Source: Acidobacteriaceae bacterium
GTDB taxonomy: Bacteria; Acidobacteriota; Terriglobia; Terriglobales; Acidobacteriaceae
Assembly (NCBI GenBank): GCA_027365415.1
Contig: DAHXNK010000007.1
Coordinates: 1 to 43,282, forward strand
Direction of reading: 5' to 3'
Length of the DNA stretch: 43,282 nucleotides
Positions 8,962-18,168 of the stretch are shown one piece after another. Under the pieces are notes generated by a model. It ran no database searches. It saw nothing but the letters and a program-made list of their open reading frames with translations, and was not told where the DNA came from. The position numbers and the translations under genes were made by a program. Position 1 is the stretch's first letter. Each line of letters starts with the position of its first letter.

Positions 8962-10797
8962 TCAATCCGCGCCGATGGCGGCAATGTGCAGGTCGATAGG
9001 CACAAATGCCGAGGCGCAAGGGAGCGCGGGATCAAACCTGCCGGATTCGCACAGCGACACGAGCGCATCGGGGGAGGAAGGGCGTCCTAGAAGAAAGCCC
9101 TGAATCTGATCGCAGCCACTCAATTGCAAGGTGGACAACTGCGCTTTTGTTTCGACGCCTTCGGCGGTAACACCCAGGTTTAGGCTGTGGCTGAGGGCAA
9201 CGATGGCGTGGACAATCGCATCGGCCTGCGCACCCTGGCCCAAGGCGCGTATAAAGGAGCGATCAATTTTGAGATGGTCGAAGGGGAAGCGTCGCAGGTA
9301 GCTCAGGCTGGAGTATCCGGTGCCAAAGTCGTCGAGGGCGATGTGGACTCCAAGATGTTTCAGATCGTGCAGCGTGGTGGAAACAGCATCCAAATCTCCA
9401 AGAAAAAGACTTTCTGTAACCTCCAGATCCAACCGATCTGGAGACAGGCCCGTGGTGGACAGTGCTTCCGCGACGGTCGCGACCAGATCGCCGTGTTGCA
9501 CCTGCGCGGCGGAGACATTGACGGCGATGCGATAGGGACGCGGCCAGCGAGCCGCCTCCCGACAGGCCGTCAGAAGCACCCAGCGTCCGATGGGAAGGAT
9601 CAGGCCGGTCTCCTCTGCCAGCGGGATGAACTCCATCGGCGGGATGGAGCCGCGTTGCGGATGTTCCCAGCGAAGCAGCGCCTCAAAGCCAGCCAGATGC
9701 AGGGTTCCGGCGGTAAAGAGCGGCTGGTAATGCAGGTGGAGCTGATTGTTTTGTAGCGCCGCTTGCAATTCAATCTCCAGTGCGCGCCGTTCTTGCAGTC
9801 TGTGATCCATGTTTGGCTCAAAGAAGCAGAAGCTGCTGCCGCGAACTTGCTTGGCGCGATAGAGAGCCAGATCGGCGTTTTGCAGCAGCGCTTCGGCGCT
9901 GGCGCCATCCTGCGGGTACAGGGCAATGCCGATACTTGCGCCGACCGAAACAGAACGCGGGCCGATGAGAATGGGTTGCTGGATGAGGTGAGTCAGCCGC
10001 GTAGCCAGAGTCGATGCTCCCTGCGGGGTCAGGCAGCGCGGTTGCACCACGGCAAACTCATCTCCACCCAGGCGGGCAACGGTATCGACGCGGCGCGTTG
10101 CCTCCTGCATCCGGGCGGCGGTCTGCACCAGAACATCGTCGCCACCAGCGTGGCCCAAAAGATCGTTAACGGATTTGAAGCGGTTGAGATCAAGATACAG
10201 TAGCGCCATTGGCTGTCCGGTGCGATCCGCCTCCGCCATCGCATGTTGCAGGCGATCCTGAAAGAGCACGCGATTGGCGAGATTGGTGAGCGCATCGTGG
10301 TGGATAAGATGGTCGATCCGGTGCTGGCTTCGTTTGCGCTCGGAGATGTCGCGAACCGCGAGAAACATGGCGGGCTTGCCAACATATTTGATGGGCTGAC
10401 TGCGAATTTCGACGGGGCAGACGGTTCCCGCGCCGGTGCGGAATTCAATCTCAATGGGGGTGAAGGTCGCCGCGCGCAGTGCGGACTCCAGGGCTTTGCG
10501 GCACGCGGGGACAACCAACTGCGTTAGCGTACATTCATGCAGCGCGTGCGCGGAGAGGCCCAGCAAAACACAGAAGGCAAGATTGACATCCAGAATTTGA
10601 TCGTCGTGGCAGAGCACAATGCCTTCAAACGCGCCATCGGCAAGCTGACGAAGACGGCTTAGCTCCCGGCTGGGGCGAAGGTGGAGATAAGAATAGAGCA
10701 ACAAGGCGACAAGGCCGGCAATCCCACAGAGAATGGTCGCTAGCAGGAGCCATTGCGGAGGGTGAAGGCGCGGGGTGTAAAGATAAACACTTTGCAT
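8962..10797 (-). CDS. Membrane-anchored PAS-GGDEF-EAL cyclic-di-GMP protein
   Basis: A bifunctional-architecture c-di-GMP enzyme: GGDEF domains make c-di-GMP and EAL domains cleave it to pGpG. From the N-terminus: a single membrane segment near residues 17-37, a PAS-like sensor region ending in the PAC-type segment VRDISERKRS, a GGDEF domain with intact RLGGDEF, and an EAL domain with intact FEALLRWEHP, NVS, a DDFGTGYSSL loop and an EGVET segment. Both active sites look complete, so which activity dominates cannot be told. The start at 10797 is preferred because it places the membrane anchor near the N-terminus. The frame is open to an ATG at 10950, which would add 51 charged residues. Neither start has a good ribosome site. 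Confidence 0.88.
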   Translation of the reverse strand: MQSVYLYTPRLHPPQWLLLATILCGIAGLVALLLYSYLHLRPSRELSRLRQLADGAFEGIVLCHDDQILDVNLAFCVLLGLSAHALHECTLTQLVVPACRKALESALRAATFTPIEIEFRTGAGTVCPVEIRSQPIKYVGKPAMFLAVRDISERKRSQHRIDHLIHHDALTNLANRVLFQDRLQHAMAEADRTGQPMALLYLDLNRFKSVNDLLGHAGGDDVLVQTAARMQEATRRVDTVARLGGDEFAVVQPRCLTPQGASTLATRLTHLIQQPILIGPRSVSVGASIGIALYPQDGASAEALLQNADLALYRAKQVRGSSFCFFEPNMDHRLQERRALEIELQAALQNNQLHLHYQPLFTAGTLHLAGFEALLRWEHPQRGSIPPMEFIPLAEETGLILPIGRWVLLTACREAARWPRPYRIAVNVSAAQVQHGDLVATVAEALSTTGLSPDRLDLEVTESLFLGDLDAVSTTLHDLKHLGVHIALDDFGTGYSSLSYLRRFPFDHLKIDRSFIRALGQGAQADAIVHAIVALSHSLNLGVTAEGVETKAQLSTLQLSGCDQIQGFLLGRPSSPDALVSLCESGRFDPALPCASAFVPIDLHIAAIGAD

Positions 10798-11039
10798 GTC
10801 GATGGAGCGATCTGGGCGTAAGAAAGCCTTCCTATCGCTGCTATCGGCAGACGAGAGATGCGCCTTTAGGAAGCTAATGGAACGCAAACGATCTCGCGGA
10901 TGTAAAAAATCGGACAGGTGGGAAATTCCCCTTGGGTAAAGGAATTGCATGAGGATCTGCGTGCTTTGGCCAGAATTGCATCTGTGCGTATGAACGTATA
11001 CACATACAGACGTAAAATAAAAACAAGGAATGCGGTTGT

Positions 11040-11284
11040 ATGGCTACTTCTGCAATCCGCTGGAGCTTGGTTGTTTCAGCGGCAACGGATCGGGCGTTGC
11101 GTCAGTTTCTGGCTGGACAGGGTCGGGGCGCAAGGGAGAACTCTCTCGTTTTGTTGAGGAGGCGGTGCAGGCGCACATTTTGGAACTTAGCGTCCAGCCG
11201 GCTAAAGAACAGAATGTTGGGCAGACGCCAGCCGTCATCCAGAGCGCGATTGAAGAAGTATTGCGCTGGGTGCGGCAATCCTGA
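11040..11284 (+). pseudogene. Frameshifted ribbon-helix-helix-type antitoxin
   Basis: An ATG at 11040 with AAGGAA 9 nt upstream opens a product starting MATSAIRWSLVVSAATDRAL, which looks like the start of a small CopG/RHH antitoxin. After about 28 codons the sensible reading moves to another frame: GRKGELSRFVEEAVQAHILE continues as the expected helical half and runs to the TGA at 11282-11284. The join lies in the G-rich stretch 11120-11137 and corresponds to loss of one base. The stop overlaps the toxin ATG (TGATG), as in intact toxin-antitoxin operons. Upstream, TGTGCGTAT...ATACACATA (about 10981-11008) is an imperfect palindrome that could be an operator. A sequencing error cannot be excluded. 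Confidence 0.7.
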
Positions 11285-11694
11285 TGCTGGTCGCGCTGGA
11301 CAGCAATGTGCTTTTCAGCGCTTTGATTCCTCCGCATGGTGCCCCCCATCGCATCTACGAGGCATGGCGCGAATCGCGTTTTGAGCTGGCTACCTGCCCA
11401 GAGTAGATCGAAGAATTGCGCCGTGCCAGCCGCTATCCCAAATTCCGCAACATCCTCCAGCCCCACCTGGTTGGACTCATGCTGAATCGCCTGCACCGTG
11501 CCCACATCTTGCAACAGGTGCCCAACAGACACGCGGCAGCCGATCCCCGCGACACCTATCTTCTCAATCGGGCGGATGCGGCACACGCCCTAGTCACCGG
11601 CGACAAGCGCGCAGGCATGTTGCAACAGCGCCGGGTTGGCAAGACGCGCATTGTGACGGCGGCGACGTTCTGCGAAAAAGTGCTCCAGCTATAA
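11284..11694 (+). pseudogene. PIN-domain toxin interrupted by an in-frame stop
   Basis: From the ATG at 11284 the frame reads MLVALDSNVLFSALIPPHGA, with the first PIN acidic residue at Asp6. At 11404-11406 a TAG interrupts codon 41, immediately before IEELRRASRYPKF, which carries the second acidic position. The frame then continues uninterrupted to TAA at 11692, with further acidic residues in ADPRD and VTGDKR. The full-length reading is 136 residues, right for a PIN RNase toxin. A single CAG-to-TAG or similar change would explain the stop. With the frameshifted antitoxin just upstream, both halves of the module look inactivated. Reinitiation downstream would not restore Asp6. Confidence 0.8.
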
Positions 11695-11698
11695 CGTG

Positions 11699-13258
11699 CT
11701 ACTTCCGCATGTAAATTCTGTAGCCAAAGGGCGGGCGAGGGTGACTCCACCAGCGAACGGGGCGCGTGGCGGTTCGCTGCGCGTATAGCGAATAATTTGC
11801 ATCCAGATAATGCTGAAACTGCGGCCAGGCATCCAGCTTGCCGTACCCGCTGGCGGGACTCACGCACATCTGGTTGGTGATGACAAAGACCTCCGGAGGT
11901 TTGCTTTGAATGGCGCTCCAGAACTGTTCGCGCAGTTGCGCTTGCGCCGGGCTGGGCTGTGGAGCAAAGAAATAGCAGTCGTAGAGAAAGCCAGTATCTT
12001 GCACCAGGCGCATCTGATAGAGAGTGTTGATGCATCCGGCGGTGGTGTCCAAACATTGCACGCGGCCAGAGAGATTTGCGCTGCCCAGAGCGTTCAGGTC
12101 GCCTTGCAGTAGGGTGATAAATTCCTGATTTTTCCAGTCATAGTGCAAGGTTTTTGCCGTCGAAACGGGCGCAAGCAGGAGAACTCCAAAGCACAGGCCG
12201 AGCATGCCCGCCACGCGCAGCAGGCCAGGCCGTTGCAGCGCGGCGGTAAAGTTCAGGCCAGCCAGCAGCAGCAGGAATGCCTCCGACGGATAGCGATGAT
12301 AGGGATAGCCCTTGCCTTGGGCGACGAGTGATAGAAGTCCGAAGGCAAATCCGATCCAGAGCGCCAGGCTTTCGTTGTTTCGCCAGTCTTTTCTTGCTGC
12401 GGCAATCCCCGCGCAGAGCACGGCGAGAGGGGAAAATCCAGGGCGAATGCTGTAGCGAAGGAAATAGCGGATGGGCAGACGCCCGATGCTGGCATGATAA
12501 GGAACCAGCCCGGTAAGGATGCTCCAGAAAGCGTGCAGGGCGTGTTCTCGCGCCAGGAAAAAAAGCGCAATGGCGAATGGAATGGCAAAGCCCGACAGAC
12601 TGCTCCCGATCAGCGCGGCAACAGACGTGGAGCGTGGCTGGCGGTTCTTGTTCGATTGCCACGCGAGCAGCGCCAGCAAGACGAACTCCAATGGCACCAC
12701 TGTGGGCTTGAGCGTGGCGGCAATGCCGAAACATGCGCCGGAGAGCGCCATCGCCCAGAGCAGGCTGCGCGGCGGGTTCTCTGTTTGCCTACGCAGCGCA
12801 TGGAAGAGAAATGCGTATCCGACCAGCAACAACACGGTCATGGTGAGATCGCGCTCTGCCATCTGATCCACGCCATCGCGTCCGTGGATCAGCAGCAGCA
12901 GCGCGGCGGCATAAACTCCGGCAAACCAATCCTGCGGCCATGTGATGGCGACCATTGCGAGCGCGGCCACGCCCATCAGCGAGAGGTCAAAGAGACGCAG
13001 GCCCATCGCGCCGGGGCCAAAGACGCGCATCTGCGCCCACTCGACCAGATAGCTGCCGGGCATGTTCATGTCCACAATGTCGCGGTAGGGAGCCATGCCG
13101 TGCTGCATCAGAAAGACGACGTAGTGCATCAGGGAGGCATCGCCAACCAGCGGCCAGTGGATTGTGCCGACAACAAAGAACGCAACGCACGTCAACAGGA
13201 CGTAGCTCAGGATGCTCTTAAAGCTTAGTGCGCGTTTGAATCGGGTCGCGGGAGTCAT
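11699..13258 (-). CDS. Multi-membrane-span GT-C-like glycosyltransferase family protein
   Basis: A 519-residue polytopic inner-membrane protein with roughly ten hydrophobic segments and a C-terminal extracytoplasmic tail of about 140 residues. The first loop after the first membrane segment carries GDASLMHYVVFLMQHGMAPY and then RDIVDMNMPGSY. Acidic residues in this first loop, followed by HGM-PY and a MPG motif, are typical of GT-C enzymes that use polyprenyl-phosphate sugars, such as ArnT/PMT-like mannosyltransferases. Donor and acceptor are unknown. The ATG at 13258 is chosen because the frame open to 13714 runs under tgt on the other strand and has no membrane character. It converges on the broken PIN gene 4 bp away and is divergent from tgt. 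Confidence 0.8.
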   Translation of the reverse strand: MTPATRFKRALSFKSILSYVLLTCVAFFVVGTIHWPLVGDASLMHYVVFLMQHGMAPYRDIVDMNMPGSYLVEWAQMRVFGPGAMGLRLFDLSLMGVAALAMVAITWPQDWFAGVYAAALLLLIHGRDGVDQMAERDLTMTVLLLVGYAFLFHALRRQTENPPRSLLWAMALSGACFGIAATLKPTVVPLEFVLLALLAWQSNKNRQPRSTSVAALIGSSLSGFAIPFAIALFFLAREHALHAFWSILTGLVPYHASIGRLPIRYFLRYSIRPGFSPLAVLCAGIAAARKDWRNNESLALWIGFAFGLLSLVAQGKGYPYHRYPSEAFLLLLAGLNFTAALQRPGLLRVAGMLGLCFGVLLLAPVSTAKTLHYDWKNQEFITLLQGDLNALGSANLSGRVQCLDTTAGCINTLYQMRLVQDTGFLYDCYFFAPQPSPAQAQLREQFWSAIQSKPPEVFVITNQMCVSPASGYGKLDAWPQFQHYLDANYSLYAQRTATRPVRWWSHPRPPFGYRIYMRK

Positions 13259-13348
13259 CCTACTCAGTGTAGTGCGTGTCCATGCGCCCAACCGGGTACG
13301 ATGCATCGGATTCGGATACTCCGAAACTCCCCTACAATCGCAGTAGGC

Positions 13349-14506
13349 ATGTTCCTTTCTTTCACGATGCAACAGACCGCAGGCGCGGCGCGGCGCGCCA
13401 CGATGCAGCTTCCGCATGGCGCGGTCGAGACGCCGATCTTTATGCCGGTGGGCACGGCGGCCACGGTCAAGGCCGTGCCGCAGCATCTGCTGGAAGAGTT
13501 GCAGACGCAGATTCTGCTGGGCAATACCTATCACCTGTACCTTCGTCCGGGGCATGAGAGCATTCGCCGACTGGGCGGGCTGCATCGTTTTATGAGCTGG
13601 CCGCACCCCATCCTGACCGACTCTGGCGGCTTTCAGGTCTTCAGCCTGAACAAGCTGCGCAAGGTGAGTGAAGAGGGCGTGCGCTTTCGCTCGCATCTGG
13701 ATGGGTCGTCGCATTTTTTTTCACCGGAACACTCCATCGACGTGCAGATTGCGCTGGGCGCGGATATTGTGATGGCCTTTGACGAATGCACGGAGTATCC
13801 CGCAACGCGGGAGCGTGCCCGGCAGTCGCTGGAATTGACGCAACGCTGGGCCGCGCGCAGTCGCGACCACTTTCTGGCGCATCAGCAGGAGGTGCCCTGG
13901 TATGCAGAATTTGGCGGCCAAACCCAGAGTCTTTTCGGCATTGTGCAGGGCGGGATGTACGCCGATCTGCGACGCGAATCTGCCGAGCGACTGGTGGAGC
14001 TGGATCTGCCGGGCTATGCGATTGGCGGCCTCAGCGTGGGCGAGCCGCGTGAGCGCACCCGCGAGATCATCGCCACCACGCTGCCGCTGCTGCCCGCCGA
14101 CAAGCCGCGCTATGTGATGGGCGTTGGCTATCCCGATGAGATTGTTGAATACGCGGCGATGGGCGTGGACATGATGGATTGCGTGTTGCCTACGCGGGCC
14201 GCGCGGCATGGACTTATTTTTACCTCAGAAGGCCGCCTGAATATCAAGAATCAGCGATATGCGGAAGACCAGCAGCCGCTCGATTCGACCTGCGGTTGTC
14301 GCGTGTGCCAGCGCTATACCCGCGCCTACTTACGCCATCTTTTCGCCGCGCAGGAACCGCTGGCCGCCGTGCTCCAGACGGTGCATAATTTAGCCTTCTA
14401 CCTTGACACGATGCAATCTGTACGCGATTCTATTTTGCTAGGGACTCTTTCAGAACTTCTTGGTCGTGTGCGGCAGCGCGCAAGCGCAACCGACACAACG
14501 CGCTAG
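13349..14506 (+). CDS. tgt: tRNA-guanine(34) transglycosylase
   Basis: Exchanges guanine-34 for preQ1 in tRNAs with GUN anticodons, a step of queuosine synthesis. The 385-residue reading carries the TIM-barrel signatures ILTDSGGFQVFS (first catalytic Asp), the second catalytic Asp in VMAFDECTEYP, GIVQGGMY, and the zinc site CGCRVCQRYTRAYLRHLF with Cys-x-Cys-x-x-Cys and a distal His. The chosen ATG at 13349 has only a weak AGTAGG upstream. A TACAAT at 13333-13338 may be the -10, which would leave a very short leader. An in-frame ATG at 13301 would overlap that element. It is the first gene of a tgt-yajC-secD-secF arrangement seen widely in bacteria. Confidence 0.96.
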   Translation: MFLSFTMQQTAGAARRATMQLPHGAVETPIFMPVGTAATVKAVPQHLLEELQTQILLGNTYHLYLRPGHESIRRLGGLHRFMSWPHPILTDSGGFQVFSLNKLRKVSEEGVRFRSHLDGSSHFFSPEHSIDVQIALGADIVMAFDECTEYPATRERARQSLELTQRWAARSRDHFLAHQQEVPWYAEFGGQTQSLFGIVQGGMYADLRRESAERLVELDLPGYAIGGLSVGEPRERTREIIATTLPLLPADKPRYVMGVGYPDEIVEYAAMGVDMMDCVLPTRAARHGLIFTSEGRLNIKNQRYAEDQQPLDSTCGCRVCQRYTRAYLRHLFAAQEPLAAVLQTVHNLAFYLDTMQSVRDSILLGTLSELLGRVRQRASATDTTR

Positions 14507-14683
14507 GAGTCTTGATATCCTCAAAGCAGGAAAGCAGTGGCAGTTGCCGCTGCGTCCGCCGGATGCGTGCTCGGCCTACATGCGCTTCGCGCTCCCAGCG
14601 GGACTTCTGTGAAATTCATAGAATCTCTGCGGTCAGATACGCTGCTGCATGTGGCGTGCCTGGCGGCAATTTAGGATTGAACC

Positions 14684-15001
14684 TTGACTTCGATGATCGC
14701 AATTCTGGCCGCTGCGGGCGCGCCGCAGGGGTATCTCACCTTTCTGCCGTTCGTCCTGATTTTTGTCGTCTTCTACTTGTTTTTGATTCGGCCCGGACAA
14801 CAGCGCCAGCGCAAATGGCAGGACATGCTGGGCCAGTTGAAGCCCGGCGACCGCGTCACGACGAGCGGTGGCATTCGCGGATCGGTATTGTCCATTAAGG
14901 ACGATGTGGTGCAACTGCGCGTCGCTCCGGACAATTTGCGCCTAGAAGTCACCAAATCTGCCATCACCACTGTTACGACCAATGAAGAGGAGGCAAAGTA
15001 A
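14684..15001 (+). CDS. yajC: Preprotein translocase accessory subunit YajC
   Basis: A 105-residue single-span inner-membrane protein that associates with SecDF at the SecYEG translocon. The membrane segment spans about residues 18-36 and ends in the family signature FLIRPGQQRQRK. The cytosolic part has the conserved LKPGDRVTTSGGIRGSV segment and an acidic C-terminal tail. It lies 177 bp after tgt and 57 bp before secD. No other coding signal is visible in the 14507-14683 gap. Partner genes confirm the assignment. Confidence 0.95.
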   Translation: MTSMIAILAAAGAPQGYLTFLPFVLIFVVFYLFLIRPGQQRQRKWQDMLGQLKPGDRVTTSGGIRGSVLSIKDDVVQLRVAPDNLRLEVTKSAITTVTTNEEEAK

Positions 15002-15058
15002 TCATGTTGCCCCGACTTGTCTCCTGCTCCTTAGCCACTTCACGATTGATTGAGTCCA

Positions 15059-16666
15059 ATGCGTAAAAATCTAACCGGGAAAATTATCCTGATCTTCGCC
15101 ACGCTGCTGGTCTTTGTCTTCGGCATCTTTGGCATCCCCAGCGGCGTCAGCGGCACGGCGCTCAAGGCCGCCCTCACCAACCGCATTCATCTGGGCCTGG
15201 ATTTGCGCGGCGGAACGCACCTGATCCTACAGGTGATGGTGCAGGAGGCCGTGGGCGCCACGGCGGACAACGACATCACTCGCATCCAAGCCGACCTGAA
15301 GCAGAACAACATCTCCGGTGCCATTCCCACGCGGCCCGATGCGGCGCATCCAGAGATACTGCGCGTGCTCAGCGTTCCGGCGGACAAGGAAGGCGCAGTT
15401 CGCTCCATGCTGGAGGATCGTTACAGCGCGCAGTATGACATCAGCTCCGCTGCGGATAACACCTTCACGCTGACCATGAAGCCGACCGTAGTGCGCGATA
15501 TTGAGCAGCGCGCGCTGGCGCAGTCGATTGAAACTATCCGTGATCGCGTGGATCGACTGGGTGTTAGTGAGCCGGTCATCGAAGAATATGGGCCGGGAAA
15601 AAATCAGATTCTTGTCGAGTTGCCCGGTGTCGATGATCCGGCCCGCGTTAAGGACATCATTCAATCCACGGCGCGGCTGGAGATTCACGAGGTTCTCGGC
15701 GGCCCATTTCCCGATGAGCAATCGGCGCTCCAGGCCAATGGCGGCACGCTGCCGCCCGATGGCGAGTTGATGAAGGCCTTTGACCAGAGCAGCGATGCGG
15801 GCCAGTATTATCTGCTGCGCCGCGCCGCGATTGTTGCTGGCAATGACTTCCGTGACGCGCAGCCCTCGGTGGATGTGAACCAGCGCCCCGATGTCAGCTT
15901 TATTCTCACTCGCGCCGGTGGCGACCGCTTCTTTCAGTTCACCAGCTCCAACATTGGCAAGAGCATGGCCATTGTGCTGGACAACTCGGTGCGCGAAGTG
16001 GCGACGATTCAGGGCGCGATTCGCGACCAGGGACAAATCTCCGGCGGCGGCTTCACCAAGGACACCGCCGACAATCTCTCGCTGATGTTGCGTACCGGCG
16101 CGCTGCCCGCCTCGATTCATTTTCTGGAAGAGCGCACGGTTGGCCCGTCGCTCGGCGCGGATTCGATTCGCCAGGGCGTGATGGCTGCTGTCGCGGGCAT
16201 GTTGGCCGTGATGGCCTTCATGCTCTTCTACTACCACGGCGCGGGCATCAATGCTGATCTGGCGCTGGCGCTGAATTTGGTCATCCTGCTCGGCTTCATG
16301 GGCTTTACCGGTTCCACGCTTACGCTGCCCGGCATTGCCGGTGTCATTTTGACGATTGGTATGGGTGTCGATTCCAACGTGCTGATCTTCGAGCGCATTC
16401 GTGAGGAGCTGCACGCGGGCAAGTCGCCCTCGGCAGCGATCGATCAGGGATTTGGTCATGCCTGGCTGACGATTGTTGATACGCACGTCACCACGATTGT
16501 TTCGGCGGCCATTCTGTTTCTCTTTGGAACTGGCCCGGTTCGCGGCTTTGCCGTTACGCTGACCTTTGGTTTGCTGGCCAATCTGTTTACCGCAGTCTTT
16601 GTTTCCCGCGTCATCTTTGACGCGATTCTGAATCGCAAGCAGCGCGGAGAGGCAATCTCGATCTAA
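15059..16666 (+). CDS. secD: Protein translocase subunit SecD
   Basis: RND-superfamily membrane subunit that uses the proton gradient to pull preproteins out of the SecYEG channel on the periplasmic side. The protein has 535 residues from the ATG at 15059; a TTG at 15050 would add three. One N-terminal span (10-30) is followed by the SecD signature HLGLDLRGGTHL. A large periplasmic P1 region follows, and then five spans. The conserved proton-path segment GMGVDSNVLIFERIREEL is present. The length is closer to SecD proteins of about 530 residues than to the 615-residue E. coli form. secF follows after 126 bp. Confidence 0.97.
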   Translation: MRKNLTGKIILIFATLLVFVFGIFGIPSGVSGTALKAALTNRIHLGLDLRGGTHLILQVMVQEAVGATADNDITRIQADLKQNNISGAIPTRPDAAHPEILRVLSVPADKEGAVRSMLEDRYSAQYDISSAADNTFTLTMKPTVVRDIEQRALAQSIETIRDRVDRLGVSEPVIEEYGPGKNQILVELPGVDDPARVKDIIQSTARLEIHEVLGGPFPDEQSALQANGGTLPPDGELMKAFDQSSDAGQYYLLRRAAIVAGNDFRDAQPSVDVNQRPDVSFILTRAGGDRFFQFTSSNIGKSMAIVLDNSVREVATIQGAIRDQGQISGGGFTKDTADNLSLMLRTGALPASIHFLEERTVGPSLGADSIRQGVMAAVAGMLAVMAFMLFYYHGAGINADLALALNLVILLGFMGFTGSTLTLPGIAGVILTIGMGVDSNVLIFERIREELHAGKSPSAAIDQGFGHAWLTIVDTHVTTIVSAAILFLFGTGPVRGFAVTLTFGLLANLFTAVFVSRVIFDAILNRKQRGEAISI

Positions 16667-16792
16667 GCCGCAACGCTTGCAGGTTCGCAGCGCAAAGAGG
16701 AAAAACGTTTTCCCCTCTGCAATCAAAATTTTCTGGGATGTTTTCGGCAACAAATTTTGCCCGATCCCGCAACGTAATGTTTGGAGTACGGC

Positions 16793-18004
16793 GTGGAATT
16801 TTTCAGGGACGTCAATATCGACTGGTTGGGGAAGAAATGGTACTTCCTCGCCTTTTCGCTGGTCTTCAGCATCTCCGGCCTGTTGTCCATTCTCTTCTGG
16901 CACCATATTCCGCTGGGTGTGGACTTCAAGGGTGGCACGCTGGTCTACATCAAGTTTGACGCTGCGCCGCAGGTGGATCGCATCCGCCAGTCGGCGAGCA
17001 GTGCCGGACTGCGCGATGTCAGCATTCAGAGGTTTGGCCGCGCCGAGGATCATGAGGTCATCGTCTCGCTGCCGCAGCGGGATACTTCGGAGGGGGCGCT
17101 CGACTTGGGCCGCAGCTTGATCGTGCAGGCGCTGGAGTCGAATTATTCACGCTCCGGGGCGGATAGTGCGGGTAAGCTCGACCTAGACAATGCCAGCCGC
17201 GAGGCGCTGGCCGCCTATCTCGGACAGGCTGACCCGCTGCATTTGGGCGTATCTCCCAACGCAGATCAGCAATACATGCAGATTGCAACCAAAATTCTGA
17301 ACTATCGCGATCAGGAAAAAAGCGGATTGATCGACAGCTTGAGCGCATTGCAGGGTCGCGTCGATCCAGCCGTCCTTTCCGCGTTGCAATCGGGAACGTT
17401 CCTCTCTGGATTCACTATTCGCAATGTTGAGATCGTTGGCCCGCAGGTGGGAGCGCAATTGCGGCAGCAGGCCATGCTGGCCACGCTCTATTCGCTGGCT
17501 GGCATGTTGGTCTATCTTTGGTTCCGCTTTGAGTTGATCTACGGCGTGGCCGCAGTGGTGGCCGTCTTTCACGACACGCTGATTACCATCGGTATTTTCA
17601 GCCTAGTCAATCGGGAGATGACGCTGACCGTGATCGCGGCTATTTTGACGCTCATCGGCTACTCCATGAATGACACCATCGTTGTCTTTGACCGCATCCG
17701 CGAAAATCTGCACACCATGCGGCGCGAGAGCCTGTCCACGGTCGTCAATCGCAGCATCAACCAGACGTTGAGCCGAACCGTTCTCACCTCTGGCCTGACG
17801 TTCCTTACGGTTCTCTCGCTGTTTATTTTTGGCGGGGAGGTGCTGAACGGATTTTCCTTTGCGCTGGTCATCGGGATTCTGGTGGGTACATATTCCTCCA
17901 TTGCCGTTGCAGCGCCGATGTTGGTGGCCTATCAGGATTGGCGGTTGCGTCGCGACAAGCGGCCAACCCCCCTCCCGGCAGGCAGGCGCACGCAGGTGTC
18001 GTAG
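16793..18004 (+). CDS. secF: Protein translocase subunit SecF
   Basis: Partner of SecD in proton-driven preprotein release. The signature VDFKGGTLVYIKF follows the first membrane span. The transmembrane proton-path motif GYSMNDTIVVFDRIREN and the closing SGLTFLTVLSLFIFGG are intact. At 403 residues it is about 80 longer than E. coli SecF. The extra length sits in the first periplasmic domain, roughly residues 100-185, and looks helical and polar. The GTG at 16793 is chosen because GGAG lies 6 nt upstream and the product begins right at the conserved EFFRDVNIDWLGKKW. A TTG at 16781 is in frame. There is a 164-bp gap before tonB with no gene. Confidence 0.96.
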   Translation: MEFFRDVNIDWLGKKWYFLAFSLVFSISGLLSILFWHHIPLGVDFKGGTLVYIKFDAAPQVDRIRQSASSAGLRDVSIQRFGRAEDHEVIVSLPQRDTSEGALDLGRSLIVQALESNYSRSGADSAGKLDLDNASREALAAYLGQADPLHLGVSPNADQQYMQIATKILNYRDQEKSGLIDSLSALQGRVDPAVLSALQSGTFLSGFTIRNVEIVGPQVGAQLRQQAMLATLYSLAGMLVYLWFRFELIYGVAAVVAVFHDTLITIGIFSLVNREMTLTVIAAILTLIGYSMNDTIVVFDRIRENLHTMRRESLSTVVNRSINQTLSRTVLTSGLTFLTVLSLFIFGGEVLNGFSFALVIGILVGTYSSIAVAAPMLVAYQDWRLRRDKRPTPLPAGRRTQVS

Positions 18005-18168
18005 TGGCGGATGAACGCTGAGGGCGGTTGGCTCTTGCATGTTTCGTGAATGGGAGATGAATCATGGTACTCCCAAGAGAAAACATCTAGGGTGGGGAAC
18101 AAAATTCCGGCTCTTCGGTGTCTAATAGAAGAAACACGAGTTGAAATACGCGCTTCGAGGGTACGGTC

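Noticed and set aside
11416-11694. The downstream part of the PIN gene as an independent small gene
   Set aside because: It is the in-frame and out-of-frame continuation of the PIN domain after the TAG. It has no ribosome site and would lack the first catalytic Asp.
13259-13714. Upstream extension of the GT-C-like gene to 13714
   Set aside because: It runs antisense into tgt and has no membrane character or conserved start. The ATG at 13258 directly precedes the first membrane segment.
15227-17053. A 608-codon minus-strand open frame across secD and the secF start
   Set aside because: Composition is typical of antisense frames, and the plus strand carries two certain genes.
11699-18004. Sulfated-glycan or defence island near the Sec genes
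   Set aside because: The genes here are ordinary tRNA-modification and export genes plus one membrane glycosyltransferase; nothing links them to defence.
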